Shown here piece by piece: positions 50,901 through 59,045 of a DNA stretch of 64,000 bases. The stretch spans positions 124,001 through 188,000 of the forward strand of contig VTFK01000263.1 of the NCBI GenBank assembly GCA_009617715.1, read 5' to 3'. This DNA comes from Plectrocnemia conspersa. Taxonomy: Eukaryota > Arthropoda > Insecta > Trichoptera > Polycentropodidae. Under the pieces are notes generated by a model, which saw nothing but the letters and a program-made list of their open reading frames with translations, was not told where the DNA came from and ran no database searches. The first letter of the stretch is position 1. The number at the start of each line of letters is the position of its first letter. The translations under genes were made by a program, and so were the position numbers.

Positions 50901-53900
50901 AAATTGCAAGTTATTTTACTATTTTAGCAGCATAAAACATCACGAATGATACATATTAAATGCTTCAAGATGCGTTAATAAACACTAACCGACCCTAGAG
51001 AGTTGAGAACGCTTCTCTTGCATGAGCCATTCTGCTTCTCATCGAGCTTGCTAAAGACAAAGATGTTTCAGCAATAGCTATGAGGAACTGGAAAAGAATA
51101 TGTTAAATGACGGTCATCTATTTTATGTGTACGCCATATTTTTTTTGAAATATTTTATATTTGTATAACAGCCATTATGGTCCATTGGGGAAAACAGTCA
51201 AATTATGATTTTCATATTTGTCATAAAAAAATAAAAATAATACTGAGTTCGTCAATGAATGGAAAGAGTCTGAAGCATGGACAAACACTCGGCCCAGTTA
51301 ATTGAATACGATTATATTCACTTGCTCGCTGATTTACTCGGCCGAGTACTACAAAATGTGTTCTAATTCAGCAAATACAATACCTTGCTTATACCTGCCA
51401 AATACTCACATAGTTTAAAAGCACATTATAGTACTAGCTATTTTATTTAATAAGCAAATTGTCTTTGACTGATTTACTGATTAACCGATTGGCAAGGTCG
51501 AGTAATCTGACAAGTATCTCAGTAGATAAAACTTAAACGAGACATAACAATACAGCAGGTAATAACAATTAATTAGTTTAAACAGTGCATAGCAATCGAA
51601 CATAATACTATAAAGATAAATCGGAAAAAATCAAAACAATAATATATAAATAAAAATCGTCAGATTTTTCAAAACGTGAAAGTTATATATAAACAAAATT
51701 CTCATTAAGCCATTTGCTAACCCTTTTAACAATATACAGTCTGTAATAAATAGTAGTTGGCCCATTATATTATCGTGCCAAAATCAATACAAATATAGGA
51801 GGACTCATTAATAACAGCAGACAATACAATTATTAATGGTGGCTACACCTAAGAATATGGCAACAATAGTGACGTAAATTTTTCCTCGGTCCTACCACTA
51901 GCATGATACACAAGTGGTATAAATTAGTTACCTAAAAGACCTAGGTTCAAGTCCAGTATAGACCCTAGTGTTCTCTAGGAAATTTAAATTAGTAACGATT
52001 ATAAAATTTTAATTTTGATCGATCATCACAAATTATGTTTTTCTTAATTTTTTTTTAAATTAAAAAAATGTTTTTAAAATTGGGCAAATTAAACCTGTTC
52101 ACCATTGGTCAAAGCTGTTGTCCGACGATTGCATAATTAAAGAAATGATCTGCTACATCTCAAGATATGACCAGAAATTTTTGAATTAGACCACAAGGCA
52201 TTTATTAAATTTTGTAATATTTTTATCTTTTGCCATTGGTGCTGAATTGTGTGACTTTTACAGACAGTTTTCTACAAAAAAACTGAAAAATATGTAATTT
52301 ACCAAATATGAACAGAAAAATGTAGATAGAAGAATCTGAGAGTATTCGCTGTAGTCATCGATGATAGTGATTCGTCATGTGCTTGGTGAGTGCTAGCCAA
52401 TGATTGGTGATGTGACTGAGAGACACATATTTTATACTTATATTTTTTAAATCTTTCGTTGTAACCTGATAGGCGTAAGCCCAATGCGTTATAACTGGGT
52501 AAATCTGTAATTGGATATGTCAATCAGATATAATGAATACCTACAAGTAAATATTACCCACCAGACTGAAAGTCTGGGAATCAGTGACATCTAAATTAAT
52601 AATTAAAAATTAATATGTGTAATATAATTATTAATCAATTAATGTAACGGTTTTTAAAATTAGCGCATTTTTATCAATACAAATTCGTCTGTTGTCAGGG
52701 TTCGAATTCGTAACCTCAATTACTATTCCATCATTTTTATAATTTTGAGGAGACTATGACGAATTGGAGACAAAACCAATTGAAAGCCAGTCTGAACAAA
52801 ACCTAAAGGTTTAGTGAAAGCTATTTAAATGTGTCATATTGGTGAGACGACCGTCCGATAATTATAAAGGATACGTACAACAGTAATTTTCAATGCATGG
52901 TTTTGAAACTTATGCGGTGGTAATTGATAATTGGTGGTTCCACAAAAATGATTACCTATTTTGCAATTCTGAGTATTCTACCGATTTTTAATGTTCATCG
53001 TTGAGCGCCAAACTATTGTCGTTTCTAATCTGCAAATTTCTAAATGTCATCGTTGTTACCCTCATAATCTGAAGACAATGTAAAGGGTTAATCAGTCCCT
53101 ATTCACCAATAAATATAAGACTGTGTAGCGCAATTTTTGTTATGTATTTTACACATCCATCCCTCAAACGATATATACTTTTTTTATATCCTTGCTAATT
53201 AGTTCAGTATATTACATATTTTTTATGCCTGTAATGAAAGGATAATTTATAATTATAATAAAATTTATAACTAGCATACTTTTCAAACGATTAAATTCAA
53301 AAAAATTTGGCAAATATAGGAAAAAAAGTTTAGGCATAAAAATAAAACCTTCTGTAAATAAAATAAAAAAATAATATTTTTTAAATTATGTACAAGTTTT
53401 TATTGCTCCACCTTTATATAAACATGTTAGGTCACTGTCTGCTTACGTGCATCTTGCCACATTGTAGTGACACGCCATGAAACAGGAATATGAAGCGCTA
53501 GATTAGAAGTGTGGGCCTTTTCGTTGACCTTGTGACCTTAACCTGTGCTAAACTTTCGCAATACCGATCCGCTAATCGAATTTCTCGAATACCGAACAGT
53601 TCTAAAGTTTCATAAGGACAGGCTTCGGAAATTTAATCACCATCATAAATCTGAAGATCGCAATCGGAATTTACGCTATATTTGCTTTCTTTGTCGATTA
53701 GATAATGGCGAAAGGCTGATTATTTTATGCCTTTTGATTGGTGTAAAAATTTAATGTAATACATGCAGTATTTAGGGACGGTTTATGTATTTCCATATCC
53801 GCAAAGCATACATCATACATCCATCATTTGCGTAATAAAAATTATCAGTTATATTTACAGTGATAAGATAATGAAAAATATGATAAAATATGGACCTCAC

Positions 53901-56900
53901 GTCTTGAACAAACGTTTACTTTATTTATCTACGTTTGCAGACAGACAGGCAAAATTGTAGAATATATATATTTATTTTGTATATCGTGTCATGTACAATG
54001 TATGTAAGATTTTTATTTTTTCTATTTCAACTGTATATTTTTAGTTAGCCTTCCTTTGCTTTTACAACAATTGATCGGACTTCCATTTTTTCATATCACA
54101 ATAAAACACGACAGATACTAAACAAAACAAACGTTTTTATCTCATCTTTATTATACTTTGCCCTTAAAAAATGCTTGCTATCAAAATAATAATATTATAT
54201 GATGCTAATCAATTCGATATTCGAGTATTATAAGAAATTACCTTTAAATGATAAAGTGATAAAAATTATGATTATAATAGTACGTCCAGAAAATTGTGTA
54301 TTATTCATCGATACAAAATATTAGACAGATTAATATGTTTTGATTTGAATACAATAGTAATTTGTGCTATTGTTTTCAATTCGCTATAAAGTTATATAAT
54401 TCCATTTCATTGCAATTAGATTAATAGAAAATTTTGTGCGGAGATGTCTGTAACGCAAAATATAACGGAAACTAATAAACATACGTTTTCTAAAATCAAA
54501 TACATGACTATGTAAGAAAAAAGTATTAATCTTATATATATATATTAATATATTCCTAAAACCTTATGCCTAAAACATCCTAAAAGTGTAGGAAACGCTT
54601 CTGTAATTATTGATAAAATATGCGATAAATGTGCGTAGATACTAGATAATTAATTAAAATCTTTATAATACATAATACATCAATTATCCAGTTTATAAAT
54701 ATAAATCAATATTCATTACAAATAAGATTTGACATATTTTTTTAATTAAATAATATTTTTAATTAGAACATACAAAAATTTCACACCGCGCGGCTAAACT
54801 ATCGTCATCGTTTTTTTTTTTATGTAATATTTAAATTCTCAAAACATATCCAATAATCGCTTTTTAATGCATATAACCCACAAAAATACATTGACCCTTT
54901 CAGTTATCAATAAGGTTAAAAGAAAACTAGCAAGTTAAAGATATGAAACTACTTTTAATCAAAAATCCGACACATTTCGTTACTCGTAAACAGGACTTCA
55001 AATATTAGTTAAATATCATTGCGTGCTAACTGTTATTACTCTTCTAAACTTCTTAATAGTGATGATTCAAATATGGGCTAGTATTTATATGTCGCTTATG
55101 AAAGAAAATAAAATAAATTGATAATGAGTTTTAACTTCAGACTTAAAGCATGTTCCTCAAACAAATTAAACTTGTGGCGTTATAACTATTAATCAATATA
55201 AAATTTAAGCAAAGTGATAAAATTGATGTCGTTATTTCCGTTTCTTTCGTCGCTCTGAATACCTTGATTGACATCCTACATACAATTAAATAGATTTGTT
55301 AGATATTTTTTGAGAGTTGTTCATGGGGTGCTCACTGTGACGATCAGTGAACAGTATAAGATAATTTTAAATAAATAATTTATAAATAATTTATTTTAAA
55401 ATGTGATAATATTTTTTTTAATTCACATGATCGCCCTTTTGATTCTGACCCTGAATAATATAATTATGACCATCTGTTAATAAAATTAAAACCGAGATTT
55501 GATTTGTATTTTAATTTAAAATAGATTTAAGTTCTGACTATTTAATTTCTTGCTATTTTTCATCACAATATTCATATGTGAGAATAGGAAAATCTAGAAA
55601 AACCTAATTTGTGATGACTGATTGGAATTATAATTATATAATAATCACAATTCCAATCTCTTAGAAACGATAAAAATTAAAAGAACATAATGGTACATAT
55701 AGGACTCAAACCAAGGTCTTATAGATATTATTCACCGGTTTATACCACTGTCTATCGTATTGTGTACTAGCAAACTCTTGCTTTATACAATCATAATACT
55801 CAAAGAAAAATAGCAAAGCTTATTATATACATAAATAAGCGAATATTTTCTTAAACAATAATTATTTTTTTCACATTGATTTGTTTTATAAACCGCCATT
55901 TAGCTGCGTATCACGAAATCTGTTGATATTTATTCATAAATTGCTGTTAAAGAAAAAAACTATTATGTTATCCCTTATAATCACTTATGTTAACAAAAAA
56001 CAATTTGAATATAAAGAGAAAATAATATCTCACAGTGTACCACAAGTTTCCAAATATGCTGTTTATAATATATTTTAATGATATAATTAATAAAATACAT
56101 ACATCTGTTTGCGGACGACACTTTAATTTGTTGCATAGGTGATAATTTTTAAGAATTTGTGGATAATTTAAATAATGAATTAAATATAACAGAAATATGG
56201 TTAAAAAAATGTACTTGAACTAAATGTATATTTATTAATTATAAAGAAATGTTAGATTATATTACAAAAATATTACTATGACTTCTGATATGCGAGTATT
56301 AGTCCAAGTATATTCAAACCAAATTTTGGTTAATAGAAGGACGCAAAAACTATTATCACTTCTCAGAAATGAAAAATTCACGTCAAAAGCAATAAAATTA
56401 TGTCGGCGCCGTCGCAGTAAGAACGTTTGTTACCCAGCGTTCCTACTGCGACAGCACGGTTTTATTGCTTTTGCCGTGGATTTTTTACTTTTAGGGAGGA
56501 ATAATTGTTTTTTGCACTCTCCTATTGGGCAAAATTTGGTTTAGATATGATTCGTTTAACTCTCAATTATTGTAAGTCGAAATATTGTTATAAAAATGAG
56601 CACTAAATAATCGATAGCTTCCATTGCTACGGCGACGTTTATAAACAATTAGTTATATTAGTGAAATAAATGAATAAAATAATATATGTCATAGATTTAA
56701 ATAGCATATGTTATTTAAATAATATAATATTAAAATTTACTTTTCAACTAGCAGAATTGCTGACAATTTTTTTGCGACAGCAATGCTTATAAATAATTTA
56801 ATATAGTTAAGGAACCATCGAAAAAATAGATTATCAAGACACACTTCGTCATTTTTTCAAATTTTTAATCAATTGTAAATAAAAGTAAGCGAAACATAGT

Positions 56901-57733
56901 TTGAGAGCAATGCGAATGCAAAATTTTGTTTTTTATATATTTAATTTAAATGCAAAGGTAAGCCTATACAGATTGTAAAATTATAATATAGAAGTATAGT
57001 AGAAAGTTGAACCAAATTTTTATTTTAAGCAGTTAAATATACCAAAAACTAAATAACGCATTTATGCGTTCTTGGCCGTTAAAGTGTTAAGTGTCAAATC
57101 ATGGATTGCGATTGTAAGAACGCGAATCCTTTTTAGTGCTCACGATACATACAATATCGATGTATCTGCAGCCAGAGTGAATGAAGAAATAACGCATTTA
57201 TTCAACACATTCCCGATCCAACCCTCTGTACAAATATAAGTAGTACCCCTCAATCAAAAGTGTTATCTATTAAAACAACTTGGTGCTTCAGAATGTTCTA
57301 AAAATAACAGCACTTTGAGCGATGAATGTTTGTATATTTAATTTTAAGAAAAGCGTCATTCAAAAAACTCTGTTCTACTGCAACAAGATTAAATACAGTT
57401 TGAGAGAAAGTGATTGTTTTAGAATTGGATGGCTGTATCTAAAGATTTTCTCTGAAGAAAGTTTAAAGTGGTTCAAGGGAATGTCCATTTTGGTTAAATG
57501 AAAACTTTAGCTATTAGTGATGGTAAGTTTGAACAAGTTATGATGATCTTTAAGATATGAAAAGTGCGGAAAAACTACGGGTAGAGATTGCGCAACGGGG
57601 ATTGAGACAAGGATCGATTCGTACCGGGACTGTAGAGCTGGGCGAGCTCCCTGGCGCCTTTGTGCCTCGGCCCCCATCTGTCGGGGTCCTTGGGCGCGGG
57701 CGCTCCGGCGGACAGCGGCGCCTCTTCGGGCAT
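23984..57733 (-). CDS. PEDS1: PEDS1 / TMEM189 (Kua), plasmanylethanolamine desaturase, 4 exons with a 30-kb first intron
   Basis: ER membrane di-iron enzyme that introduces the vinyl-ether double bond to make plasmalogens (bacterial CarF homologue). Exons: 57733-57625, 27393-27182, 24787-24569, 24244-23984; 109+212+219+261 = 801 nt, 266 aa (human 270). Exon 1 ends LAQLYSPG and exon 2 resumes KRIQECVC, exactly the family junction, with a G|GC split Gly codon. Histidines needed for iron binding are visible: GLVHW in exon 2, REHHIDP (His116/117) and the ITRHDF His in exon 3, then HKWSH (182-186), RRHHRIHH (209-214) and HETYF (218). Three to four membrane spans. The C-terminal KPRADDLKWAQK is typical. 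The start at 57733 gives the usual length; longer in-frame starts exist upstream. Intron 1 (27394-57624) is full of repeats. Confidence 0.95.
24788..27181 (-). other. PEDS1 intron 2
   Basis: AT-rich intron of 2.4 kb. No supported gene. A small perfect 7-bp-arm hairpin is present near 25724-25742, and a short minus-strand frame at 26762-26947 shows no recognisable homology. Confidence 0.5.
28290..28710 (+). pseudogene. mariner/IS630-type transposase fragment
   Basis: A plus-strand frame at about 28385-28600 encodes LEQQEVDANFSKKIFCSDEA and HFHLSGYANKQNCRIWG, then KKVTVWCALWSVGVIVPYF, the first-Asp region of insect mariner-like transposases. After a frameshift, residues like NGRTVNGERYRRMITDYF follow (about 28605-28665). 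Both flanks are decayed and terminal repeats are not evident. It lies inside PEDS1 intron 1, antisense to the gene. Confidence 0.8.
29332..29408 (+). repeat. Three-copy short tandem repeat
   Basis: Three imperfect copies of a unit containing TATTTGCTGCAAC, with period about 27-32 bp, in PEDS1 intron 1. Confidence 0.65.
29410..32040. other. PEDS1 intron 1, unassigned stretch
   Basis: AT-rich intron sequence. Short open frames on both strands (for example 31240-31521) overlap one another and show no recognisable motifs, so none is called as a gene. Confidence 0.4.
32045..33235 (+). mobile_element. 5'-truncated non-LTR retrotransposon (Jockey/CR1-type reverse transcriptase)
   Basis: Encodes the second half of a reverse transcriptase: YGVPQGSKLGPLLYVLYIND, then HLFADDTLMYC (the catalytic FADD box), the IKYLGVIVDTKL motif, and a thumb/C-terminal region ending in the YNTRNRE and LPxEIRNS-type tail. 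Two lesions break it: a frameshift in an A-run at about 32610-32618, and a TGG-to-TGA type stop at 33017-33019, after which the frame continues to TAA at 33098-33100. The 3' end finishes in an AAATAAAT-type tail at 33207-33231. The endonuclease and 5' part are missing, as expected for truncated target-primed insertion. A more decayed relative lies at 55980-56290. Confidence 0.85.
33940..34190. promoter_or_regulatory. GC-richer, possible regulatory island in PEDS1 intron 1
   Basis: About 250 bp of visibly higher GC with no coding frame. It contains a GTAAATAAAC forkhead-like site (34132-34141) next to a CCGGCCGGC palindrome. It could be an intronic enhancer or a repeat; nothing proves function. 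Confidence 0.25.
34749..34972. mobile_element. hAT-type MITE with intact 8-bp target-site duplication
   Basis: The inverted ends (CAGGTCTCGGCAACCT at the left; the right end mirrors it as AGGTTGCCGAGCCCTG) bracket 224 bp of non-coding DNA. The flanks 34741-34748 and 34973-34980 are both ATGTATAC, a perfect 8-bp target duplication as made by hAT transposases. Repeated GGGTCA motifs lie near both ends. The element looks young. Confidence 0.92.
34981..38000. other. PEDS1 intron 1, unassigned stretch
   Basis: Mostly AT-rich. Apart from the 35598 hairpin I see small GC-richer patches (36640-36780, 37560-37690) without coding potential or recognised repeat ends. Confidence 0.4.
35598..35640. repeat. 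18-bp near-perfect hairpin
   Basis: Arms 35598-35615 and 35623-35640 pair with one mismatch around a 7-nt loop. It is flanked by a small GC-rich patch (35565-35600). It may be a foldback element or the end of a MITE. Confidence 0.65.
38004..38316 (-). pseudogene. Unrecognised frameshifted coding relic
   Basis: Two overlapping minus-strand frames (38316-38134 and 38207-38004) read like one Lys/Arg-rich protein broken by a frameshift: a Ser-rich start, KRAGALSITSKTYGNLFKRG, then a shifted ALLVLQDIARLSKLVEKFFS. I do not recognise it. It could be a retrocopy or part of a transposon. Confidence 0.3.
39080..39147. repeat. 31-bp perfect palindromic hairpin
   Basis: Arms 39080-39110 and 39117-39147 are exact reverse complements with a 6-nt loop. 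A stem this long and flawless is not expected by chance. It may be a young foldback, a palindromic duplication, or an assembly artefact. Confidence 0.9.
39431..39715 (+). other. GC-rich exon-like island
   Basis: A branch/poly-T tract and TTTCAG acceptor end at 39430; the sequence then turns GC-rich (39430-39620) and is open in several frames. Phase 0 gives NVTQGYPQVPGVG followed by a Pro-rich PPLDPPPYRF segment and a stop at 39617-39619. A second acceptor-like CCACAG at 39633-39638 precedes a 24-codon frame ending at about 39711. No homology is recognised. Openness in several frames is partly a side-effect of GC content. Confidence 0.3.
40061..40303 (-). pseudogene. mariner transposase fragment
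   Basis: The minus-strand frame reads ISACNENELFLKQRITDNKKW and ends SVLLPHNQTIDSTKY, both conserved mariner transposase blocks (around the first catalytic Asp and after it). The order is right but the region between them is degraded. No terminal repeats found. Confidence 0.8.
40925..41900 (-). pseudogene. Second, more decayed mariner transposase relic
   Basis: Minus-strand translation with many stops still shows mariner blocks in order: YDLSDENKLRTDV (about 41530-41490), VKWDEKGVVYCNQSRKKHWRL (about 41450-41390), FQHDNVSP near 41180 and the C-terminal FYSNGIKKFIKRWNKVV (about 41005-40950). Frameshifts make it non-functional. It has the same orientation as the fragment at 40061-40303. Confidence 0.75.
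42635..42653 (+). repeat. Interstitial telomere-type repeat (TTAGG)n
   Basis: Nearly four units of TTAGG in a row. TTAGG is the standard telomere repeat of most insects. It is too short to call a telomere; it is an interstitial trace or chance. Confidence 0.7.
42660..44890. other. PEDS1 intron 1, unassigned stretch
   Basis: AT-rich DNA without coding frames, recognisable repeats or RNA genes. Confidence 0.4.
44898..45994. mobile_element. DNA transposon with CGAGTA-rich inverted ends
   Basis: The left end (AGTCTCCAATT) and right end (its complement, finishing at 45994) are inverted repeats; inside them both ends carry multiple copies of ACTCGAGTA-like motifs. The 1.1-kb interior has no intact transposase. 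Family uncertain, hAT-like in style; no convincing target duplication. Confidence 0.6.
45995..49160. other. PEDS1 intron 1, unassigned stretch
   Basis: AT-rich DNA with a slightly GC-richer patch at 47050-47270, where a 109-codon frame has no recognisable homology. Clustered AGGTCA-type half-sites occur at 47936-47963. Confidence 0.35.
49165..49375 (+). repeat. Dispersed repeat copy A
   Basis: Aligns by eye with 52440-52677: shared blocks around CCGTTATAACCTGA / CGTTGTAACCTGA, GGGTAAATCTGTA, ATAATGAATAC and GAATCAGTGA come in the same order, same orientation. No coding capacity. Confidence 0.6.
49425..49500 (+). pseudogene. Possible Pif1/Helitron helicase C-terminal remnant
   Basis: One frame reads FFSHGEIYVAMSNVKRYGL, similar to the last helicase motif of Helitron/Pif1 proteins (SHGQxYVAxSRV). 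Only about 25 codons are visible. Confidence 0.4.
50641..51350. mobile_element. Possible MITE-like element with CTCGGCCGAG ends
   Basis: CTCGGCCGAGT occurs at 50640-50650, again at 50665-50674, and in inverted form at 51338-51347. The interior is AT-rich and non-coding. Exact ends and target duplication are not clear. Confidence 0.35.
51890..52075 (+). repeat. tRNA-derived SINE-like repeat
   Basis: Contains an RNA polymerase III B-box-like GGTTCAAGTCC at 51944-51954 downstream of a GTGGTATAAA segment. A relative in inverse orientation lies at 55585-55790; shared blocks include the B-box, AAGACCT, and CATCACAAATTA. No open frame. Confidence 0.65.
52440..52677 (+). repeat. Dispersed repeat copy B
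   Basis: Partner of 49165-49375 in the same orientation. It has an additional segment including GCCCAATGCGTTATAACTGG. Unknown family. Confidence 0.6.
52690..55440. other. PEDS1 intron 1, unassigned stretch
   Basis: AT-rich. Contains a DR2 arrangement of TGACCT (53525-53538) and a 69-codon frame (53545-53754) with no recognisable homology. Nothing else supported. Confidence 0.35.
55585..55790 (-). repeat. tRNA-derived SINE-like repeat, inverse copy
   Basis: On the minus strand, GTGGTATAAA, AAGACCT and the B-box-like GGTTTGAGTCC (55712-55702) recur in the same order as in the copy at 51890, followed by CATCACAAATTA. Age differences are visible as substitutions. Confidence 0.6.
55980..56290 (+). 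pseudogene. Decayed non-LTR reverse transcriptase fragment (relative of 32045-33235)
   Basis: Shares a recognisable block with the element at 32 kb: a SVPQ-like segment, YFNDIINK, HLFADDTL (the FADD box), CIGDNF, NLNNELNITEIWLKK and KCIFINYK, with deletions, stops and frameshifts. Same orientation. Non-functional. Confidence 0.8.
56379..56478. repeat. 100-nt foldback (hairpin)
   Basis: Nested inverted arms: 56379-56397 with 56460-56478 (one mismatch), and 56411-56425 with 56438-56452 (one mismatch), closing on a 12-nt loop. Size and shape resemble a small MITE or a miRNA precursor; no further evidence. Confidence 0.7.
56545..57550. other. 5' end of PEDS1 intron 1
   Basis: AT-rich intron sequence adjoining the GC island. 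No supported gene. Confidence 0.4.
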
Positions 57734-57990
57734 CGAGTGACGCTCGATCTGGCGGCGACTCTTGACGGGCGCGAGGAATGTGCTCGCCACGCTGGTGGCC
57801 AGTTCTAGGCGCTCGGGCGCCGCCGCCAGCGCCGCCAGGCCCCGCGCGCAGTCCGCCACCACCACCATCGCGGCGCGCGTCACGAACGACCCATCGCGCG
57901 CGGCCGCAACAGCGACACTGACTAAGCTCCTAGCATCTACGTACCGTAGCCAGCGGTGGGGGAAAGCGCGCGCTTTTCCGCAGCTTTTCT
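57600..57990 (-). promoter_or_regulatory. GC/CpG-rich island over PEDS1 exon 1
   Basis: About 390 bp, dense in CG dinucleotides and open in several frames on both strands, in an otherwise AT-rich region. It covers the first coding exon and probably the 5'UTR/promoter. Overlapping plus-strand frames (57557-57808, 57762-57992) are considered shadows. Confidence 0.6.
57625..57733 (-). CDS. PEDS1: PEDS1 exon 1 (remote first coding exon)
   Basis: Encodes MPEEAPLSAGAPAP, then DRWGPRHKGARELAQLYSPG; the latter matches the N-terminal block of TMEM189 proteins. The exon ends in a GGTACG donor with one base of a Gly codon left over, which the acceptor at 27394 completes. The open frame extends upstream to about 58006 and offers earlier in-frame ATGs (for example the one giving MVVVADC), so the true start could be further out. 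The exon sits in a GC-rich island (about 57600-57990) unlike anything nearby. Confidence 0.88.
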
Positions 57991-58469
57991 GAGCGCATAA
58001 TAGCATTTTGTCATCTATTCGTTCGCCACCTTTTTTTGCTAGCTCTTCTTCAATATATTTTTAATTCATTATCCAAAACTTTATTCGCTGATTCAAGTAC
58101 AAAAATCACCCCGATCCACAAAAAGAACAATAAAAGTTAATTGAAACTTAATACCAACTACCTATCTTTGACAACTGCTGAATTATTCGATATAATAACT
58201 GTCGACAGACTGTAGGGCAGCGTACGCCACAGCTTCCACTTTTTATCCAAAAAAACACGCACACTAAACTAATACAATCGTATTTTAGGAGTTGACAACC
58301 GGCTACTTTGATATTATTTATTATTATTAACTTTATTTTGTGCGAAATGGGCCGAAATGCTTATAGAATTATGTGTAAAAGCTAGTAAAATATTACTTTA
58401 ATGTGAACAAACATTCTCAAAAATGGTGTCAATAAAAACCAAAAATAGAAATCGCATTCAATTAGAGAT

Positions 58470-58530
58470 AAAATTTCTCGAGAAATAAGAACTTTCGATT
58501 TGACATTTTTCTCGAGAAATAATACTCGAG
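58470..58530. repeat. Repeated TTTCTCGAGAAA palindromes upstream of PEDS1
   Basis: The 12-bp perfect palindrome TTTCTCGAGAAA occurs at 58474-58485 and again at 58508-58519, and CTCGAG a third time just downstream. Possible dimeric factor sites or a small repeat. Confidence 0.5.
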
Positions 58531-58784
58531 AAGAAACACTAATCAGGAAAAAGGCTAAAGTATTTTGATTTTAATTTAATTTCAATTTCAATTTTGGATA
58601 TGTCTTGTGTAATACTACATAGTGAATCTGTCTTGATTTTAATTTATCGTAGGTGTATTAGCCTTTTTTTGATACTGCATTTTGATGTTATCAAACTCAG
58701 TCAGGCAAAAATATAAAAGACTTTGAGAACTAGCAAAATATTTTTATTTCAAAGTGATTTGTGAGTGAACTTTTGAAAATACGG

Positions 58785-59045
58785 GAATTCAAGATTTTGA
58801 TAAGGCCTTTGACAAGGTTAGTCATGAGATATTATCAAAAAAATTCTCGGTTCTTTGCGATAAATCTTCCAATATAGCATTTCACTCTGACGATCTTTCA
58901 GTTATTCGCGTCCTCTAGTTCGTCACTTTAGTTCGCAGCATTCTTGAATCGGAATCTATTATTTGGAATATCCAAATTACCAAATACTCCATCTTAATCG
59001 AAACAGTTCAGAAAAGGTTCTTGAATTTAATTTAAATAAATAATT
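58785..59045 (+). pseudogene. Non-LTR reverse transcriptase relic
   Basis: A frame at 58790-58860 reads DFDKAFDKVSHEILSKKF, the RT domain A block with its catalytic Asp. A second frame at about 58930-59025 reads RSILESESIIWNIQITKYSI and ETVQKRFL, a late block of Jockey/CR1-type elements. The central RT core is lost. Confidence 0.7.

Noticed and set aside
53545..53754. 69-codon plus-strand frame
   Set aside because: Basic, His-rich composition but no family match; probably chance.
57557..57992. Plus-strand open frames over the GC island
   Set aside because: They lie antisense to PEDS1 exon 1, which has family homology; the GC-rich composition keeps other frames open by chance.
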